DNA from: Vallitalea sp.
GTDB taxonomy: Bacteria > Bacillota > Clostridia > Lachnospirales > Vallitaleaceae
Reading direction: 5' to 3'
DNA: 64,000 nucleotides
Assembly: GCF_025211055.1 (NCBI RefSeq)
Contig: NZ_JAOARO010000039.1
Coordinates: 1-64,000, forward strand
Made by a program: the position numbers and the translations under genes. Positions 46,803 to 56,465 of the stretch are shown piece after piece; position 1 is the stretch's first letter, and each line of letters begins with the position of its first letter. Below the pieces are notes generated by a model that was given only the letters and a program-made list of their open reading frames with translations, was not told where the DNA came from and did not search any database.

Positions 46803-47684
46803 TTATCTGTGATATTGAGCAGGGTTCACATGTACAACAACATCTTCTATATGGTCAAATTCCATAAGTAATTTTTTTATCTGTGCTGATATGGAGTGTC
46901 CTTCGTATACTGTCATATTAGCATCAACAGATATTTTTACAATTAATATAAAATTAAGACCTATTGGTTTGGAATTAATATTATCTACATGGTCAAGTCC
47001 TTCTATTGACATTATCTGTTTTTCCATTTCTTGTTTTACTTTTGAATCAATATTAGTATCCATCAAAACGGAATATGATTGATTGAAGATAGATACTCCT
47101 GTATAAGCTATCCATAAGGAAATTAATATACCTACAACTCCATCAAAAAAATAAATATTGTAATGACCAAGAATAACACTGAGTAAGGTCAAAGATGATA
47201 AGAATATATCATTTCTGTGATCTTGGGCATTAGCTATAGCCAATAGACTGTTATATTTTCTACCGATGTTGATAGAGTATATGAATAGAACTAATTTGAT
47301 TACTATAGAAGCTATAGCAATATATATCAGCCATGGGGAATATTCAAATTCTTGTTTGTTGATTAACGAATCAATGGACATCTTGAAGATTGAAAATGAA
47401 ACAAAGAATAATGAAAAACTAATTATCATAGAAAATATATATTCAGCTTTTCCATGACCATATGGGTGTTCATCATCTTCTGGTGTAGATGAGATTTTAT
47501 TACCTATAAATGTTATGGTAGAAGCAAAAACATCCCCCCCACTATTAAGTCCGTCTGCAATCATAGCTTGGCTCTTAGATAAAAAACCAATTATGAGTTT
47601 AATTATTAATAGAAAAACATTGCCTAGAATACCAGATAAAGCTACATTTTTAATTTTTTTATATTTATTTATATCATTCACCAA
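46803..47684 (-). CDS. Cation diffusion facilitator metal exporter
   Basis: 293 residues with six membrane segments and a C-terminal cytoplasmic metal-sensing domain. The first metal site is MIADGLNSGGDVFAS, the family signature EHPYGHGKAEYIF follows, and the second site is in NAQDHRNDIF. The H-D-D type ligands fit Fe/Zn/Mn/Co proton antiporters of the FieF/MamM branch. It is convergent with the iron uptake operon. The pairing of uptake and efflux genes suggests iron or manganese, but the metal is not determined. Confidence 0.88.
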   Translation of the reverse strand: MVNDINKYKKIKNVALSGILGNVFLLIIKLIIGFLSKSQAMIADGLNSGGDVFASTITFIGNKISSTPEDDEHPYGHGKAEYIFSMIISFSLFFVSFSIFKMSIDSLINKQEFEYSPWLIYIAIASIVIKLVLFIYSINIGRKYNSLLAIANAQDHRNDIFLSSLTLLSVILGHYNIYFFDGVVGILISLWIAYTGVSIFNQSYSVLMDTNIDSKVKQEMEKQIMSIEGLDHVDNINSKPIGLNFILIVKISVDANMTVYEGHSISAQIKKLLMEFDHIEDVVVHVNPAQYHR

Positions 47685-47874
47685 TATTACCCCATCTTTT
47701 ATAATTTATTATATTAATACATCAGTTTATTTCTTTAGATTATCATTATATATTATTTTAAATCATTTACGCAAGTGAAATATATTTATAATTAATAAGT
47801 CATAATAATTATTATTAATAGACAAAAGTAATATTAAAAAATAACTAAATTGACTATTGGATAGAACAATATTG

Positions 47875-47883
47875 TGTTATAAT
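47875..47883 (+). promoter_or_regulatory. Extended -10 promoter of the HD-GYP gene
   Basis: TG-T-TATAAT, with TATAAT at 47878-47883. A TTGACT at 47850 is 22 bases away, too far for a normal -35, so this promoter probably relies on the TG extension. It gives a leader of about 90 bases. Confidence 0.6.
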
Positions 47884-47980
47884 CTATATAGTCCATTTTA
47901 ACTGTTCAATTGAGTTTTACAACAATAGTTATTATGGATAGCTAAGGGTATATACTTCAAAGTAGGGGTGACATAATAAA

Positions 47981-49099
47981 ATGAGATTTGTACCTGTTAA
48001 TGGTTTAATGGAAGGTATGTATGTAGGTAAGAGTTTGTTTGATAAAAACAATCAATTATTACTAAGTAAAGGCAGTGTTATTCAGAAGTCATATATCGAT
48101 AGAATAAATAAAATGGGGTATCAAGGAATCTATGTTGAAGATTATATTTCTTCAGATATCGAAGTCAAAGATGTAATATGTGATGAACTAAGAAGAAATA
48201 CAGTTAACACCATAAAAAATGTATTTATAGAGGCTGATAATGACAAAAAAAACAGTAATAAAACAAATAACATAAACGAGACGAAGTATTTAGTTGCTAA
48301 TATAGTTGAGCAGATACTTGAAAACCGAGATACCATAGTTAACCTTATCGACTTGAAAATGTTTGATGACTATACATTTTATCACAGTGTAAATGTTGCT
48401 GTATTATCCATAGTTCTTGGGACTTCTATTGGACTTAACAAAGAAAAACTATATAATCTTGGACTTGGGGCTATATTACATGATATTGGTAAAATGTTTA
48501 TAGACAGTGAAATTCTTAATAAAAATGGAAAATTGACCGAAGAAGAATATAATCATATACAAAAACATTCAGAATACGGATATAATTATTTGAGAGAAAC
48601 ATTTGAGATACCTCTTTCTTCGTATATTGGTGTTTTACAACATCATGAAAAGTATGATGGAACTGGATATCCTTCTAATAAATCAAAACATGATATTTCA
48701 TTATTTGGCAGAATTATTGGTATAGCTGATGTCTATGATGCTTTAACGTCAACTAGGCCATATAGGAAAGCTTTGCTGCCTTCTGAAGCTATAGAGTATA
48801 TAATGGCTAATGGAAGTATTATGTTTGATGTTAATCTGATTCAGAATTTTGTTAAGAAAGTAGCACCTTTTCCGGTTGGGACTTGTGTAGAGCTTAGTAA
48901 TAGATACAAAGGTATCGTAGTTAAGAATTTTGAAGAGGCGTGTTGTAGACCTAAAATAAAAATTGTTTTAGATGATAACAACAATCAAGTAGACTCTTTC
49001 TATTATAATCTTAAGGATCAAAAAGAGTTAAGAAATGTTACTATCACTTCTATAAGTGATTTGACAGTTGATGTTAAAGGGAAATGTATAACTAATTGA
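47981..49099 (+). CDS. HD-GYP domain phosphodiesterase
   Basis: 372 residues. The N-terminal 100 residues match the variable segment seen ahead of many HD-GYP domains (MRFVPVNGLMEGMYVGKSLF). The HD-GYP catalytic domain (about 125-300) has LHDIGK (H167-D168), QHHEKYDGTGYP (G229-Y230-P231), IADVYDALTS and RPYRKALLPSEA. All metal ligands appear to be present, so it should hydrolyse cyclic di-GMP, or possibly cyclic GMP-AMP, in the cytosol. No receiver or PAS sensor is attached. It is monocistronic. Confidence 0.92.
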   Translation: MRFVPVNGLMEGMYVGKSLFDKNNQLLLSKGSVIQKSYIDRINKMGYQGIYVEDYISSDIEVKDVICDELRRNTVNTIKNVFIEADNDKKNSNKTNNINETKYLVANIVEQILENRDTIVNLIDLKMFDDYTFYHSVNVAVLSIVLGTSIGLNKEKLYNLGLGAILHDIGKMFIDSEILNKNGKLTEEEYNHIQKHSEYGYNYLRETFEIPLSSYIGVLQHHEKYDGTGYPSNKSKHDISLFGRIIGIADVYDALTSTRPYRKALLPSEAIEYIMANGSIMFDVNLIQNFVKKVAPFPVGTCVELSNRYKGIVVKNFEEACCRPKIKIVLDDNNNQVDSFYYNLKDQKELRNVTITSISDLTVDVKGKCITN

Positions 49100-49117
49100 A
49101 TAGAGTTACTTTTAATT

Positions 49118-49166
49118 GGGCTGTTGTATCAGTAAATGTTAACTTACTGGTATAATAGCCCTTTTA
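49118..49166 (+). terminator. Rho-independent terminator
   Basis: GGGCT (49118-49122) with AGCCC (49157-49161), and an inner CAGTAA/TTACTG stem (49130-49135, 49144-49149), followed by TTTT. Ends the HD-GYP gene. Confidence 0.78.
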
Positions 49167-49208
49167 TAATTCGGTGGACAATATTATGTAAAATAGTAGT
49201 ATTATTAA

Positions 49209-49237
49209 TTGACTAACATAATCCTACATGATATACT
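49209..49237 (+). promoter_or_regulatory. Promoter of the purine-type transport operon
   Basis: TTGACT (49209-49214), 17 bases, TATACT (49232-49237). The predicted start near 49244 falls at the edge of the PurBox-like pair. Confidence 0.7.
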
Positions 49238-49246
49238 ATATTTCGT

Positions 49247-49290
49247 TGTAGCGAACTTTAATTATTTATTTGAAATAAATGTTCGATTCC
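49247..49290. promoter_or_regulatory. Inverted pair of PurBox-like sites
   Basis: TGTAGCGAACTTT (49247-49259, plus) and GGAATCGAACATT (49290-49278, minus) each match the Gram-positive PurBox AWWWCCGAACWWT at 10 of 13 positions, including the CGAAC core. They face each other with 18 bases between them, close to the 16-17 of B. subtilis PurR operators. Location at the transcription start fits a repressor site. No purine riboswitch was seen here. Confidence 0.5.
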
Positions 49291-49377
49291 TATCTGAATA
49301 TATAATGATATAATTAAGCATAATATTAATATCTTTTTATAGCATATAACTTTATTAAGACTAGAAAGGAAGATTTT

Positions 49378-50205
49378 ATGAAGAAGAAGTGGTTTTATAC
49401 TTTATTAATTCCAGGGTTAACTTTAATAATTGTATTTCTATTTATTCCATTAATATATACAATAGGATCTACATTTATTGGTGAGAAAGGTTATAGTTTT
49501 GCAAGATATATTGAATTTTTGAAGGATGGATATTATATAAAGATATTTAATAGAACACTTAGAATTGCACTTATTACATCATTCATATGTATGATTTTAG
49601 GAATGCCTGTGGCATATTACATATCAAGAACTAAGAAAAGTATTAGAGGTATATTTATTGCTTGTACAGTTTTTCCACTTCTTACCAATTCGGTTGTTCG
49701 TTCTTTTGCTTGGATGACTATTTTAGGTTCAAATGGAGTTATTAATAAGCTATTGATGAATCTTAATATCATTGATAAGCCATTAAAACTTTTATATACA
49801 GAATTTGCAATTATTATTGGTACTGTTTATTTGTTTTTACCATTAATGGTTGTATCTTTAGTGGGTGTTATGGAAAATATTGAACACGATTTGTTAGAAG
49901 CTGCAGAGAGTTTAGGAGCTAATAGGATTAAAGCTTTTTTTAAAGTAATTTTCCCTCTGAGTGTACCTGGACTTATAGTAGGAAGTGTACTTGTATTTAC
50001 TGGTGCTTTTACTGCGTATACAACGCCTCAACTTTTAGGTGGAAATACTAATATAGTATTATCAACCCTTGTTTATCAGAGAGCTATGACTCTTGGAGAT
50101 TGGACTGGAGCATCTGTGGTAGCTACTATTATGATTGTTACTACTTTGACTGTTATTGGAGTAATAAATAAATTAGCTAGCAGATTAAATGAAAGGGGTG
50201 TTTAA
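49378..50205 (+). CDS. ABC transporter permease, PotB-like
   Basis: 275-residue permease with six membrane segments and the EAA loop (DLLEAAESLGANRIKAFFKVIFP). The protein belongs to the spermidine/putrescine PotB branch, which also includes transporters for other substrates. It is the first gene of an operon with a second permease one base downstream of its stop. The operon also contains adenine deaminase and a PurBox-like operator, so purines are a better guess for the substrate than polyamines (inference). An AAAGGAAG ribosome site precedes the ATG. Confidence 0.9.
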   Translation: MKKKWFYTLLIPGLTLIIVFLFIPLIYTIGSTFIGEKGYSFARYIEFLKDGYYIKIFNRTLRIALITSFICMILGMPVAYYISRTKKSIRGIFIACTVFPLLTNSVVRSFAWMTILGSNGVINKLLMNLNIIDKPLKLLYTEFAIIIGTVYLFLPLMVVSLVGVMENIEHDLLEAAESLGANRIKAFFKVIFPLSVPGLIVGSVLVFTGAFTAYTTPQLLGGNTNIVLSTLVYQRAMTLGDWTGASVVATIMIVTTLTVIGVINKLASRLNERGV

Positions 50206-50206
50206 T

Positions 50207-50989
50207 ATGAAGCATAATAAATGGTTAACATTTTTTACTGTCTGTGTATATTTATTTATATTTGCACCAGTAGTTATTATAATAATGACAGCTTTTGGAC
50301 CAGATGAAGTTATTGCATTCCCACCAAAAGGATTTAGTACCAAATGGTTTGTGAATATTTTTACGTCGGATATGTTTATGAAGACTTTTTCCATTAGTAT
50401 TCAGATAGCGGTTATAGCAACAATTATTGCGTTGATTATAGGTGTTCCTGCTGCTTATGCAATGAGTAGATTTGATTTTAAAGGAAAAACACTTATTAAA
50501 AATATATTTTTCTCTTCAATTATTGTGCCAGGAATAGTTTTTGGGTTTTCAATCTTTAATTTTATTATTATAAAATGGAAATTACCTATTTATACAAGTT
50601 TATTAATAGGTCACATCATAATAATATTACCTTACATTATTAGGGTGGTTGCTTCAAGTTTAGAAGGTTTTGATTATTCCATAGAAGAAGCTGCGGTCAG
50701 CTTGGGAGCAAGTAGACTAAAAACATTCTTTTTAGTTGTATTTCCTAATATAACATCAGGAGTTATTGCAGCTTTTATGCTAGCATTTATTAATTCATTT
50801 AATAATGTACCTATATCAATATTTCTAACAGGTCCAGGTGTAAGTACATTGCCAATCAAAATGATGAGTTATGTAGAATACTACTATGACCCAACAATCT
50901 CAGCATTATCTGTTACATTAATGATTATGACGATTGGGATTATGTTTGTTGTTGAGAGAACCTTAGGACTAAGCTATTTTTCTAAATAA
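50207..50989 (+). CDS. ABC transporter permease, PotC-like
   Basis: 260 residues from ATG 50207, with AAAGGGG at 50192-50198 (inside the previous gene) as ribosome site. Six membrane segments, EAA loop YSIEEAAVSLGASRLKTFFLVVFP. Partner of the preceding permease in a heterodimeric channel. The C-terminal half shows the usual NNVPISIFLTGPGVSTLP segment of PotC proteins. Confidence 0.9.
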   Translation: MKHNKWLTFFTVCVYLFIFAPVVIIIMTAFGPDEVIAFPPKGFSTKWFVNIFTSDMFMKTFSISIQIAVIATIIALIIGVPAAYAMSRFDFKGKTLIKNIFFSSIIVPGIVFGFSIFNFIIIKWKLPIYTSLLIGHIIIILPYIIRVVASSLEGFDYSIEEAAVSLGASRLKTFFLVVFPNITSGVIAAFMLAFINSFNNVPISIFLTGPGVSTLPIKMMSYVEYYYDPTISALSVTLMIMTIGIMFVVERTLGLSYFSK

Positions 50990-51004
50990 GAATGGAGGTA
51001 CAAT

Positions 51005-52057
51005 ATGTCATTTATTAATTTAAAAGATATTACTGTTTCATACGATGGTAAAGTAGATATACTAAAAAAATTAAATATTGATATTGAAGAAGGTAAATTA
51101 GTTTCATTATTAGGACCTAGTGGGTGTGGTAAAACTACTACTTTGAGAGTGGTTGCAGGTTTTATACAGCCTAAGAATGGTCAGTTTATATGTGAAAAAG
51201 AGGATTATACATATATACCTGTCCATAAAAGAAATTTTGGATTAGTATTTCAGAGTTATGCATTGTTTCCTCATCTAACAGTATTTGATAATGTAGCTTT
51301 TGGATTGAAGATGCAAAAAGTAGATAAGAAGGAAATAAAAAAAGCTGTAGAAAAAATATTGGAAGTCGTTGATTTGAAAGGATATAATTCACGTTATCCT
51401 AAGGAATTGTCTGGTGGACAAAGACAAAGAGTTGCATTAGCAAGAGCTTTGGTAATTAAGCCAAAATTATTACTATTAGATGAACCCCTTAGTAATCTGG
51501 ATGCAAAATTAAGATTAAAAATGAGAGCAGAAATTAGAAAACTACAACAAAAATTAGGAATCACAACAATCTTTGTAACCCATGATCAAGAAGAATGTTT
51601 TTCAATTTCAGATAAGGTTGCGGTTATGAATGGTGGACTTATAGAACAATATGATACACCTGAAGAAATATATACAAACCCATCAAGCGAATTTGTAGCA
51701 AGATTTGTAGGATTTGAAAATTTCATAGAATTAGATAAAATTGGAGATAATATATATCAATCAAAATCTGGCGTTAAGTTTATTACAAATATTAATGATA
51801 AAGATACTAAAATACAGGAAAAGTTAGTTGGGACAATCAGACCAGATAATATTAAGATAATTAACGATGAGAGTGAGACAGAAAACAATATATTAGAGGG
51901 TATTGTTGATGTTAGAACATATCTTGGAAAAGAATATCAATATTCCATCAGTACCGAAGTAGGTACTATACTGGTTAACGCCAACAATGAAAAAATATAT
52001 GATCAAGGTAATAGAATCAAATTATATTTACAACCTAATAAATTAGTATTAGTATAG
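51005..52057 (+). CDS. ABC transporter ATPase, PotA-like
   Basis: 350-residue ATPase. Walker A GPSGCGKTT, Q-loop VFQSYALFPHL, signature LSGGQRQRVALARA, Walker B LLLDEPLSNLDAK, switch FVTHDQEE. A C-terminal TOBE domain (VGTIRPDNIKI) fits the PotA/MalK group. TGGAGG lies before the ATG. It energises the two permeases just upstream. Confidence 0.92.
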   Translation: MSFINLKDITVSYDGKVDILKKLNIDIEEGKLVSLLGPSGCGKTTTLRVVAGFIQPKNGQFICEKEDYTYIPVHKRNFGLVFQSYALFPHLTVFDNVAFGLKMQKVDKKEIKKAVEKILEVVDLKGYNSRYPKELSGGQRQRVALARALVIKPKLLLLDEPLSNLDAKLRLKMRAEIRKLQQKLGITTIFVTHDQEECFSISDKVAVMNGGLIEQYDTPEEIYTNPSSEFVARFVGFENFIELDKIGDNIYQSKSGVKFITNINDKDTKIQEKLVGTIRPDNIKIINDESETENNILEGIVDVRTYLGKEYQYSISTEVGTILVNANNEKIYDQGNRIKLYLQPNKLVLV

Positions 52058-52079
52058 ATGATTAAAAAGAGTGTGATAT

Positions 52080-52130
52080 TGTAGAAAACTAAATCTACAT
52101 ATTAAATAAAGACTCTCTGATTTTGAGAGT
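52080..52130 (+). promoter_or_regulatory. Tandem intercistronic hairpins before the binding-protein gene
   Basis: TGTAGA (52080-52085) pairs with TCTACA (52094-52099), and ACTCTC (52112-52117) pairs with GAGAGT (52125-52130). They lie between the ATPase and binding-protein genes, where such stems commonly stabilise the downstream mRNA so that more binding protein is made. A weak terminator role for the second is possible. Confidence 0.5.
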
Positions 52131-52157
52131 TAAAAATACAAATTATGGAGGTTAACA

Positions 52158-53231
52158 ATGAAAAAGATATCAATTATTTTAGCATTAATAATATTATTAG
52201 TAAGTGTTACAGGATGTGGAGCAACTGATAAAGCAAAAGAAGGAGATAATCAACCAAAAGATGAAAGCCCAACTGAGTTAGTAATCTCTACATGGGGTTA
52301 TAGTGAAGACTTACTATGGGAAAATGTATTTACTCCATTTGAAGAAGCAAATAATGTAAAAATAGTTTTGGAAACAGGTAATAACTCAGAGAGATTAACA
52401 AAATTAAAAACTAATCCAGATAGTAATATTGACATTATATATCTTGCAGAAGCTTTTGCACAGGAAGGTATTGAAGCAGGTTTATTTGATGAACTTGATT
52501 ATAGTAAAATTGCTAATGCAGATAAGATTGACGATAAAGCAAAATATCTAGTAGATGCAGGATATGGGCCAGCATATACCTTAAATCGTGCAGCTATAGC
52601 ATATGATCCTAATAAGGTTGGATTTGAAATAAAATCATGGAATGATTTATGGAAGAGTGAATTAAAAGGTAAAATTTCTATTCCAGAGATAACAACTACA
52701 TTCGGACCTGCAACAATGTATATAGCATCAAATAGTAAAGGTGTAGATATTACTTCTGATAATGGAGAAGAAGCATTCAAAGCATTGGAAGAATTAAAAC
52801 CTAATTTAGTTAAAACTTATACTAAGTCATCTGACCTAGCTAATATGTTTGCTAATAATGAAATAGAAGTTGCAATTACTGCTGATTTTGCATATCCAAG
52901 AGTCAAAGCAGGAGCATCAGATGTAGTATTTGTTGACCCAGAAGAAGGTGCATTCATAAACTTCAATACTATTAATATCGTAAAAGGATCTAAGAATAAA
53001 GAATTGGCGATAAAATTTATTAATTATGCATTAAGTACTGAAGTTCAAACTAGAACTTCAAAAGCATTAGGTGAATCACCAGTAAACTCTGAGGTAAAAT
53101 TAACAGATGAAGAAGCAGCAAACTTAACTTATGGAGAAATTGTAGAAAAGTCAAATACAGTAGATCATAAATTTGTAAATAAAATGAAAACACAATGGAT
53201 TGATAAGTGGAATAGAACATTAAATCAATAA
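52158..53231 (+). CDS. ABC transporter substrate-binding lipoprotein, PotD-like
   Basis: Lipoprotein of 357 residues with lipobox SVTGC (C20). The mature part has the PotD/PotF two-lobe fold (ELVISTWGYSEDLLWENVF, NIDIIYLAEAFAQEGIE, TLNRAAIAYDPNKV). It is the extracellular receptor of the transporter encoded by the three genes upstream. The polyamine-binding acidic and aromatic residues cannot be confirmed by eye, so its ligand is undetermined. TGGAGG ribosome site. Confidence 0.9.
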   Translation: MKKISIILALIILLVSVTGCGATDKAKEGDNQPKDESPTELVISTWGYSEDLLWENVFTPFEEANNVKIVLETGNNSERLTKLKTNPDSNIDIIYLAEAFAQEGIEAGLFDELDYSKIANADKIDDKAKYLVDAGYGPAYTLNRAAIAYDPNKVGFEIKSWNDLWKSELKGKISIPEITTTFGPATMYIASNSKGVDITSDNGEEAFKALEELKPNLVKTYTKSSDLANMFANNEIEVAITADFAYPRVKAGASDVVFVDPEEGAFINFNTINIVKGSKNKELAIKFINYALSTEVQTRTSKALGESPVNSEVKLTDEEAANLTYGEIVEKSNTVDHKFVNKMKTQWIDKWNRTLNQ

Positions 53232-53264
53232 TAAATTCTAAGCTTTTGGTATAAGTTATTATAA

Positions 53265-53317
53265 GCGTAATATATACTTAAGTTGATAGGAAATATCAAC
53301 ATATGTATGTATTGCGC
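53265..53317 (+). promoter_or_regulatory. Long intergenic stem-loop between the transporter and ade
   Basis: Positions 53265-53288 pair with 53294-53317 around a GGAAA loop: about 20 of 24 positions are Watson-Crick, two are U-G wobbles in the plus-strand RNA (53268/53314 and 53273/53309), and two are mismatched. The wobbles fit an RNA hairpin in the plus transcript. No T-run follows. It may block 3' exonucleases or be a processing site separating transporter and enzyme expression. Confidence 0.6.
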
Positions 53318-53368
53318 TATTGTATTATAGATAACTTTATATAATTAGCAAAAGATAGGAGTATAATT

Positions 53369-55081
53369 ATGAAAATAGATTTATTAATTAAAAACGTACA
53401 AGTATATAATGCATATATAAAAAAATTTATACATGGAGATGTAGCAGTACTTAATCAAAAGTTTTTATATATTAGTAAAACTGGTGAAGACTATAATCAA
53501 GAATTGACTGCAAAAGAAGTCATTGATAGTCATGGTAAGTATATGATTCCAGGGTTGATTGATATTCATATGCATATAGAAAGTTCAATGACTACGCCTT
53601 TTCAGTTTTCTCAAGCTGTTATTCCTCATGGAGTTACAACAGTAGTTGCTGACCCTCACGAGATAGCCAATGTTTTTGGTATAGATGGGATATTAGCCAT
53701 GTTAAATAGTACAAAAAATAATGTTCTAGACATATTATATTCAATTCCCAGTTCAGTTCCTTCAACAACTAAACTACTTGAAACAACCGGAGGAAGTATA
53801 GAGGTTGAAGATGTTTCAGAGCTTATTAAGATAAAAGAAATTTGCTGTTTAGGTGAAGTAATGAATTTTAAAGGTCTAATTAATGATGATGAATCATTAA
53901 TTAATAGAATAATTAAGAAGATTAAAGAGGAAAGACCTATGTTGAAGATAGAAGGTCACTGTCCTAAGATAGAAGGTCTTAACTTAGCAAAATTTATTTA
54001 TCAAGGAGTAGATGCAGACCATACCCAACAAACTCCTGTTTCCATAAAAGAAAAAATAGAAAATGGTATGTTCTTGGAAATTCAACATAAATCCATGACA
54101 CAGGAAAATATTAAGTATCTAGTAGAAAATAATCTGTATGAACATTTCTGTTTAGTTACAGATGATGTAATGGCTGATAAGTTAATTGATGGACATTTGA
54201 ACTTGTTAATAAAAAAGGCAGTTAAGATGGGTATGCCAATAGAAATGGCAATATATGTAAGTACTTATACTCCTGCAAGAAGAATGCTTTTAGATGATAA
54301 AGGTAGTATTGCTCCAGGAAAGACAGCAGATTTTATCTTGCTTAGTGATATTGATAATTTTGTAATAGATAAGGTATATAAAAATGGGAAATTAGAATAT
54401 GATGGAGAGATTCAATATAAAGAAAGTAAAGAAGGATTTCCACAAGAGTTTTATAAAAGTGTAAAAGTAGATTATGTATCCCAATCAGAGTTTGAGGTGT
54501 TAGCACCAATAGAGAAGGGTAGAATTAGTTGTAGAACAATGAAGGTAACTCCTCATACTACTTTTACAATAGAAGAAAAACACACATTGGATGTTAATAG
54601 TGGAAAGCTACAGTGGCAGTCTTCACCATATTGCTTAATTACTGTTTTTGAAAGATATGGAAAGAATAATAATAAAGCTTATGGACTTGTTGGCGGAAGT
54701 GTGATAAAAGAAGGAGCAATAGCTACTACTTATGCACATGATCACCATAATCTAATGGTAATGGGAAAGAATTCAAAAGATATGACTATAGCAGTAAATT
54801 GGATAATTGAAAATGGGGGAGGTTACTGCGTTGTAAAAGATGGAAAAGTTCTTGCAGGTGTAGAGCTTTCCGTAGGTGGTATTATATCAGAAGAAAGGAT
54901 AGATATATTAGGGGAGAAGGTTAAGATTGTAAGTGAAAAGATGGAAATGTTAGGTTATGAACATGATAATAGAATTATGTCTTTTAGTACTTTATCTCTT
55001 CCAGTTAGTCCAAGCTTAAAAATATCAGATAGAGGATTAATAGATACGGTTAAACAAGAAGTGGTAGAGTTGTTTTGTTAA
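53369..55081 (+). CDS. ade: Adenine deaminase
   Basis: 570-residue amidohydrolase converting adenine to hypoxanthine and ammonia. Metal-binding GLIDIHMHIESSM, TTVVADPHEIANV, LGEVMNF, IEGHCPKI and the conserved Asp in LVTDDVMADKL are present. The C-terminal Ade-specific domain has TYAHDHHNLMVMG and GGYCVVKDGKV. Length is normal for the family. It follows the ABC transporter in the same direction after 137 bases that contain a hairpin. The pairing suggests salvage of imported purines. Confidence 0.95.
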   Translation: MKIDLLIKNVQVYNAYIKKFIHGDVAVLNQKFLYISKTGEDYNQELTAKEVIDSHGKYMIPGLIDIHMHIESSMTTPFQFSQAVIPHGVTTVVADPHEIANVFGIDGILAMLNSTKNNVLDILYSIPSSVPSTTKLLETTGGSIEVEDVSELIKIKEICCLGEVMNFKGLINDDESLINRIIKKIKEERPMLKIEGHCPKIEGLNLAKFIYQGVDADHTQQTPVSIKEKIENGMFLEIQHKSMTQENIKYLVENNLYEHFCLVTDDVMADKLIDGHLNLLIKKAVKMGMPIEMAIYVSTYTPARRMLLDDKGSIAPGKTADFILLSDIDNFVIDKVYKNGKLEYDGEIQYKESKEGFPQEFYKSVKVDYVSQSEFEVLAPIEKGRISCRTMKVTPHTTFTIEEKHTLDVNSGKLQWQSSPYCLITVFERYGKNNNKAYGLVGGSVIKEGAIATTYAHDHHNLMVMGKNSKDMTIAVNWIIENGGGYCVVKDGKVLAGVELSVGGIISEERIDILGEKVKIVSEKMEMLGYEHDNRIMSFSTLSLPVSPSLKISDRGLIDTVKQEVVELFC

Positions 55082-55109
55082 CTTAAAGTATATGAAGGAG
55101 TATAATAAT

Positions 55110-56426
55110 ATGGCAAAAACAATTATAAAAAACGTTAATATTCTTACCATGAATGCTGATAAAGACATTATAGAAAATGGTGTAATAGTATTAAAAGATA
55201 ATGTGATTCATGATATTGGTAATGAGGATTTATTATCCAAATATTCATCTGATAATATTATAGATGGAAAAAATGGTATTCTCATACCAGGTATGATAAA
55301 TACACATACACATGCCTCTATGGTGGTTTTTAGAAGTCTTGGGGATGATGTGCCTAATAGATTAAAAAGATATATATTTCCGTTAGAGAAAAAACTAGTA
55401 AATGAAGAATTAGTTTATCTAGGAGCTATGTATGGTATAATAGAAATGTTATTAGGGGGTGTGACTACATTCACTGATATGTATTTCTTTGAAGATGAAG
55501 TTGCAATTGCAGCTAAAAAAATTGGTGTTAGAGGGGTATTAGGAGAGACTATTATTAATTTTAGCTCACCAGATTCAGAAGAACCTTATGGTGGTCTTGA
55601 TTATTGTAAATGGTTTATAGAGAAGTGGAAAGATGATAATCTAATAACTCCAGCTGTAGCACCTCATGCACCATATACTAATGATAAACACAATTTGCAG
55701 TTGGCTGGAAAATTATCCCAAAAATATGATATTCCTATAATGATGCATGTGGCAGAAATGGATTATGAATATGAAAGATGTTTAGAAGAATATAATATGA
55801 CACCAGTACAATATTTAGATAGTATTGGTATCCTTAGTGAAAGGTTTATATCTGCGCATTCAATCTTGGTATCAGATATAGATATAGATATATTAGCAAA
55901 GAGAAAAGTAGGTATTAGTCATAATGTAGGTGCTAACTCCAAAGGAGCAAAAGGAGTCGCTCCAATCACTAAAATGTATCAAAAAGGCATGAAGCTAGGA
56001 CTTGGGACAGATGGACCAATGAGTGGAAATACATTGGATATTGTAACACAGATGTCATTAGTAGGTAAGATACATAAACTACATAATAAAGACAGAAGTT
56101 TATTTCCTGCTAGTGAAATCTTAGAAATGGCAACTATTGGTGGAGCAAGAGTTCTTAATATGGATAATGAAATAGGGTCTATTGAGATAGGGAAAAAAGC
56201 TGATTTAGTATTATTTGAGACTGATTCCATAAACATGCAGCCAATATATGATTATTATTCCGTTTTAGTGTATTCTTCTAATCCAAGTAATGTAGATACT
56301 GTAATAGTTGATGGAAAGATTTTGGTCAAGAACAAAGAGCTGATTGAATCTGGTATTATGTATAAGGTCAAACAACAATTAAGAATGATTAAAAATGATA
56401 TATTAGAAGTATCCAAAAAGTTATAG
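55110..56426 (+). CDS. TRZ/ATZ-type amidohydrolase (MTA/SAH deaminase-like)
   Basis: 438 residues from ATG 55110; AAGGAG at 55095-55100 is 9 bases upstream and overlaps an unusable in-frame ATG at 55092. Amidohydrolase ligands: GMINTHTHASM, AVAPHAPYT, IMMHVAE, FISAHSI and the Asp in LGLGTDGPMSGN. Closest in appearance to 5-methylthioadenosine/S-adenosylhomocysteine deaminase; relatives also deaminate guanine, 8-oxoguanine or adenosine. Placed 28 bases after adenine deaminase, it probably deaminates a purine base or nucleoside; the exact substrate cannot be assigned. Confidence 0.85.
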   Translation: MAKTIIKNVNILTMNADKDIIENGVIVLKDNVIHDIGNEDLLSKYSSDNIIDGKNGILIPGMINTHTHASMVVFRSLGDDVPNRLKRYIFPLEKKLVNEELVYLGAMYGIIEMLLGGVTTFTDMYFFEDEVAIAAKKIGVRGVLGETIINFSSPDSEEPYGGLDYCKWFIEKWKDDNLITPAVAPHAPYTNDKHNLQLAGKLSQKYDIPIMMHVAEMDYEYERCLEEYNMTPVQYLDSIGILSERFISAHSILVSDIDIDILAKRKVGISHNVGANSKGAKGVAPITKMYQKGMKLGLGTDGPMSGNTLDIVTQMSLVGKIHKLHNKDRSLFPASEILEMATIGGARVLNMDNEIGSIEIGKKADLVLFETDSINMQPIYDYYSVLVYSSNPSNVDTVIVDGKILVKNKELIESGIMYKVKQQLRMIKNDILEVSKKL

Positions 56427-56465
56427 TAATCGTATCTATAATATTAGAACATTTAGAAATAAAGA

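Noticed and set aside
49247..49377. Purine riboswitch before the PotB-like gene
   Set aside because: The conserved three-way-junction core of purine riboswitches is absent; the inverted CGAAC sites fit PurR boxes better.
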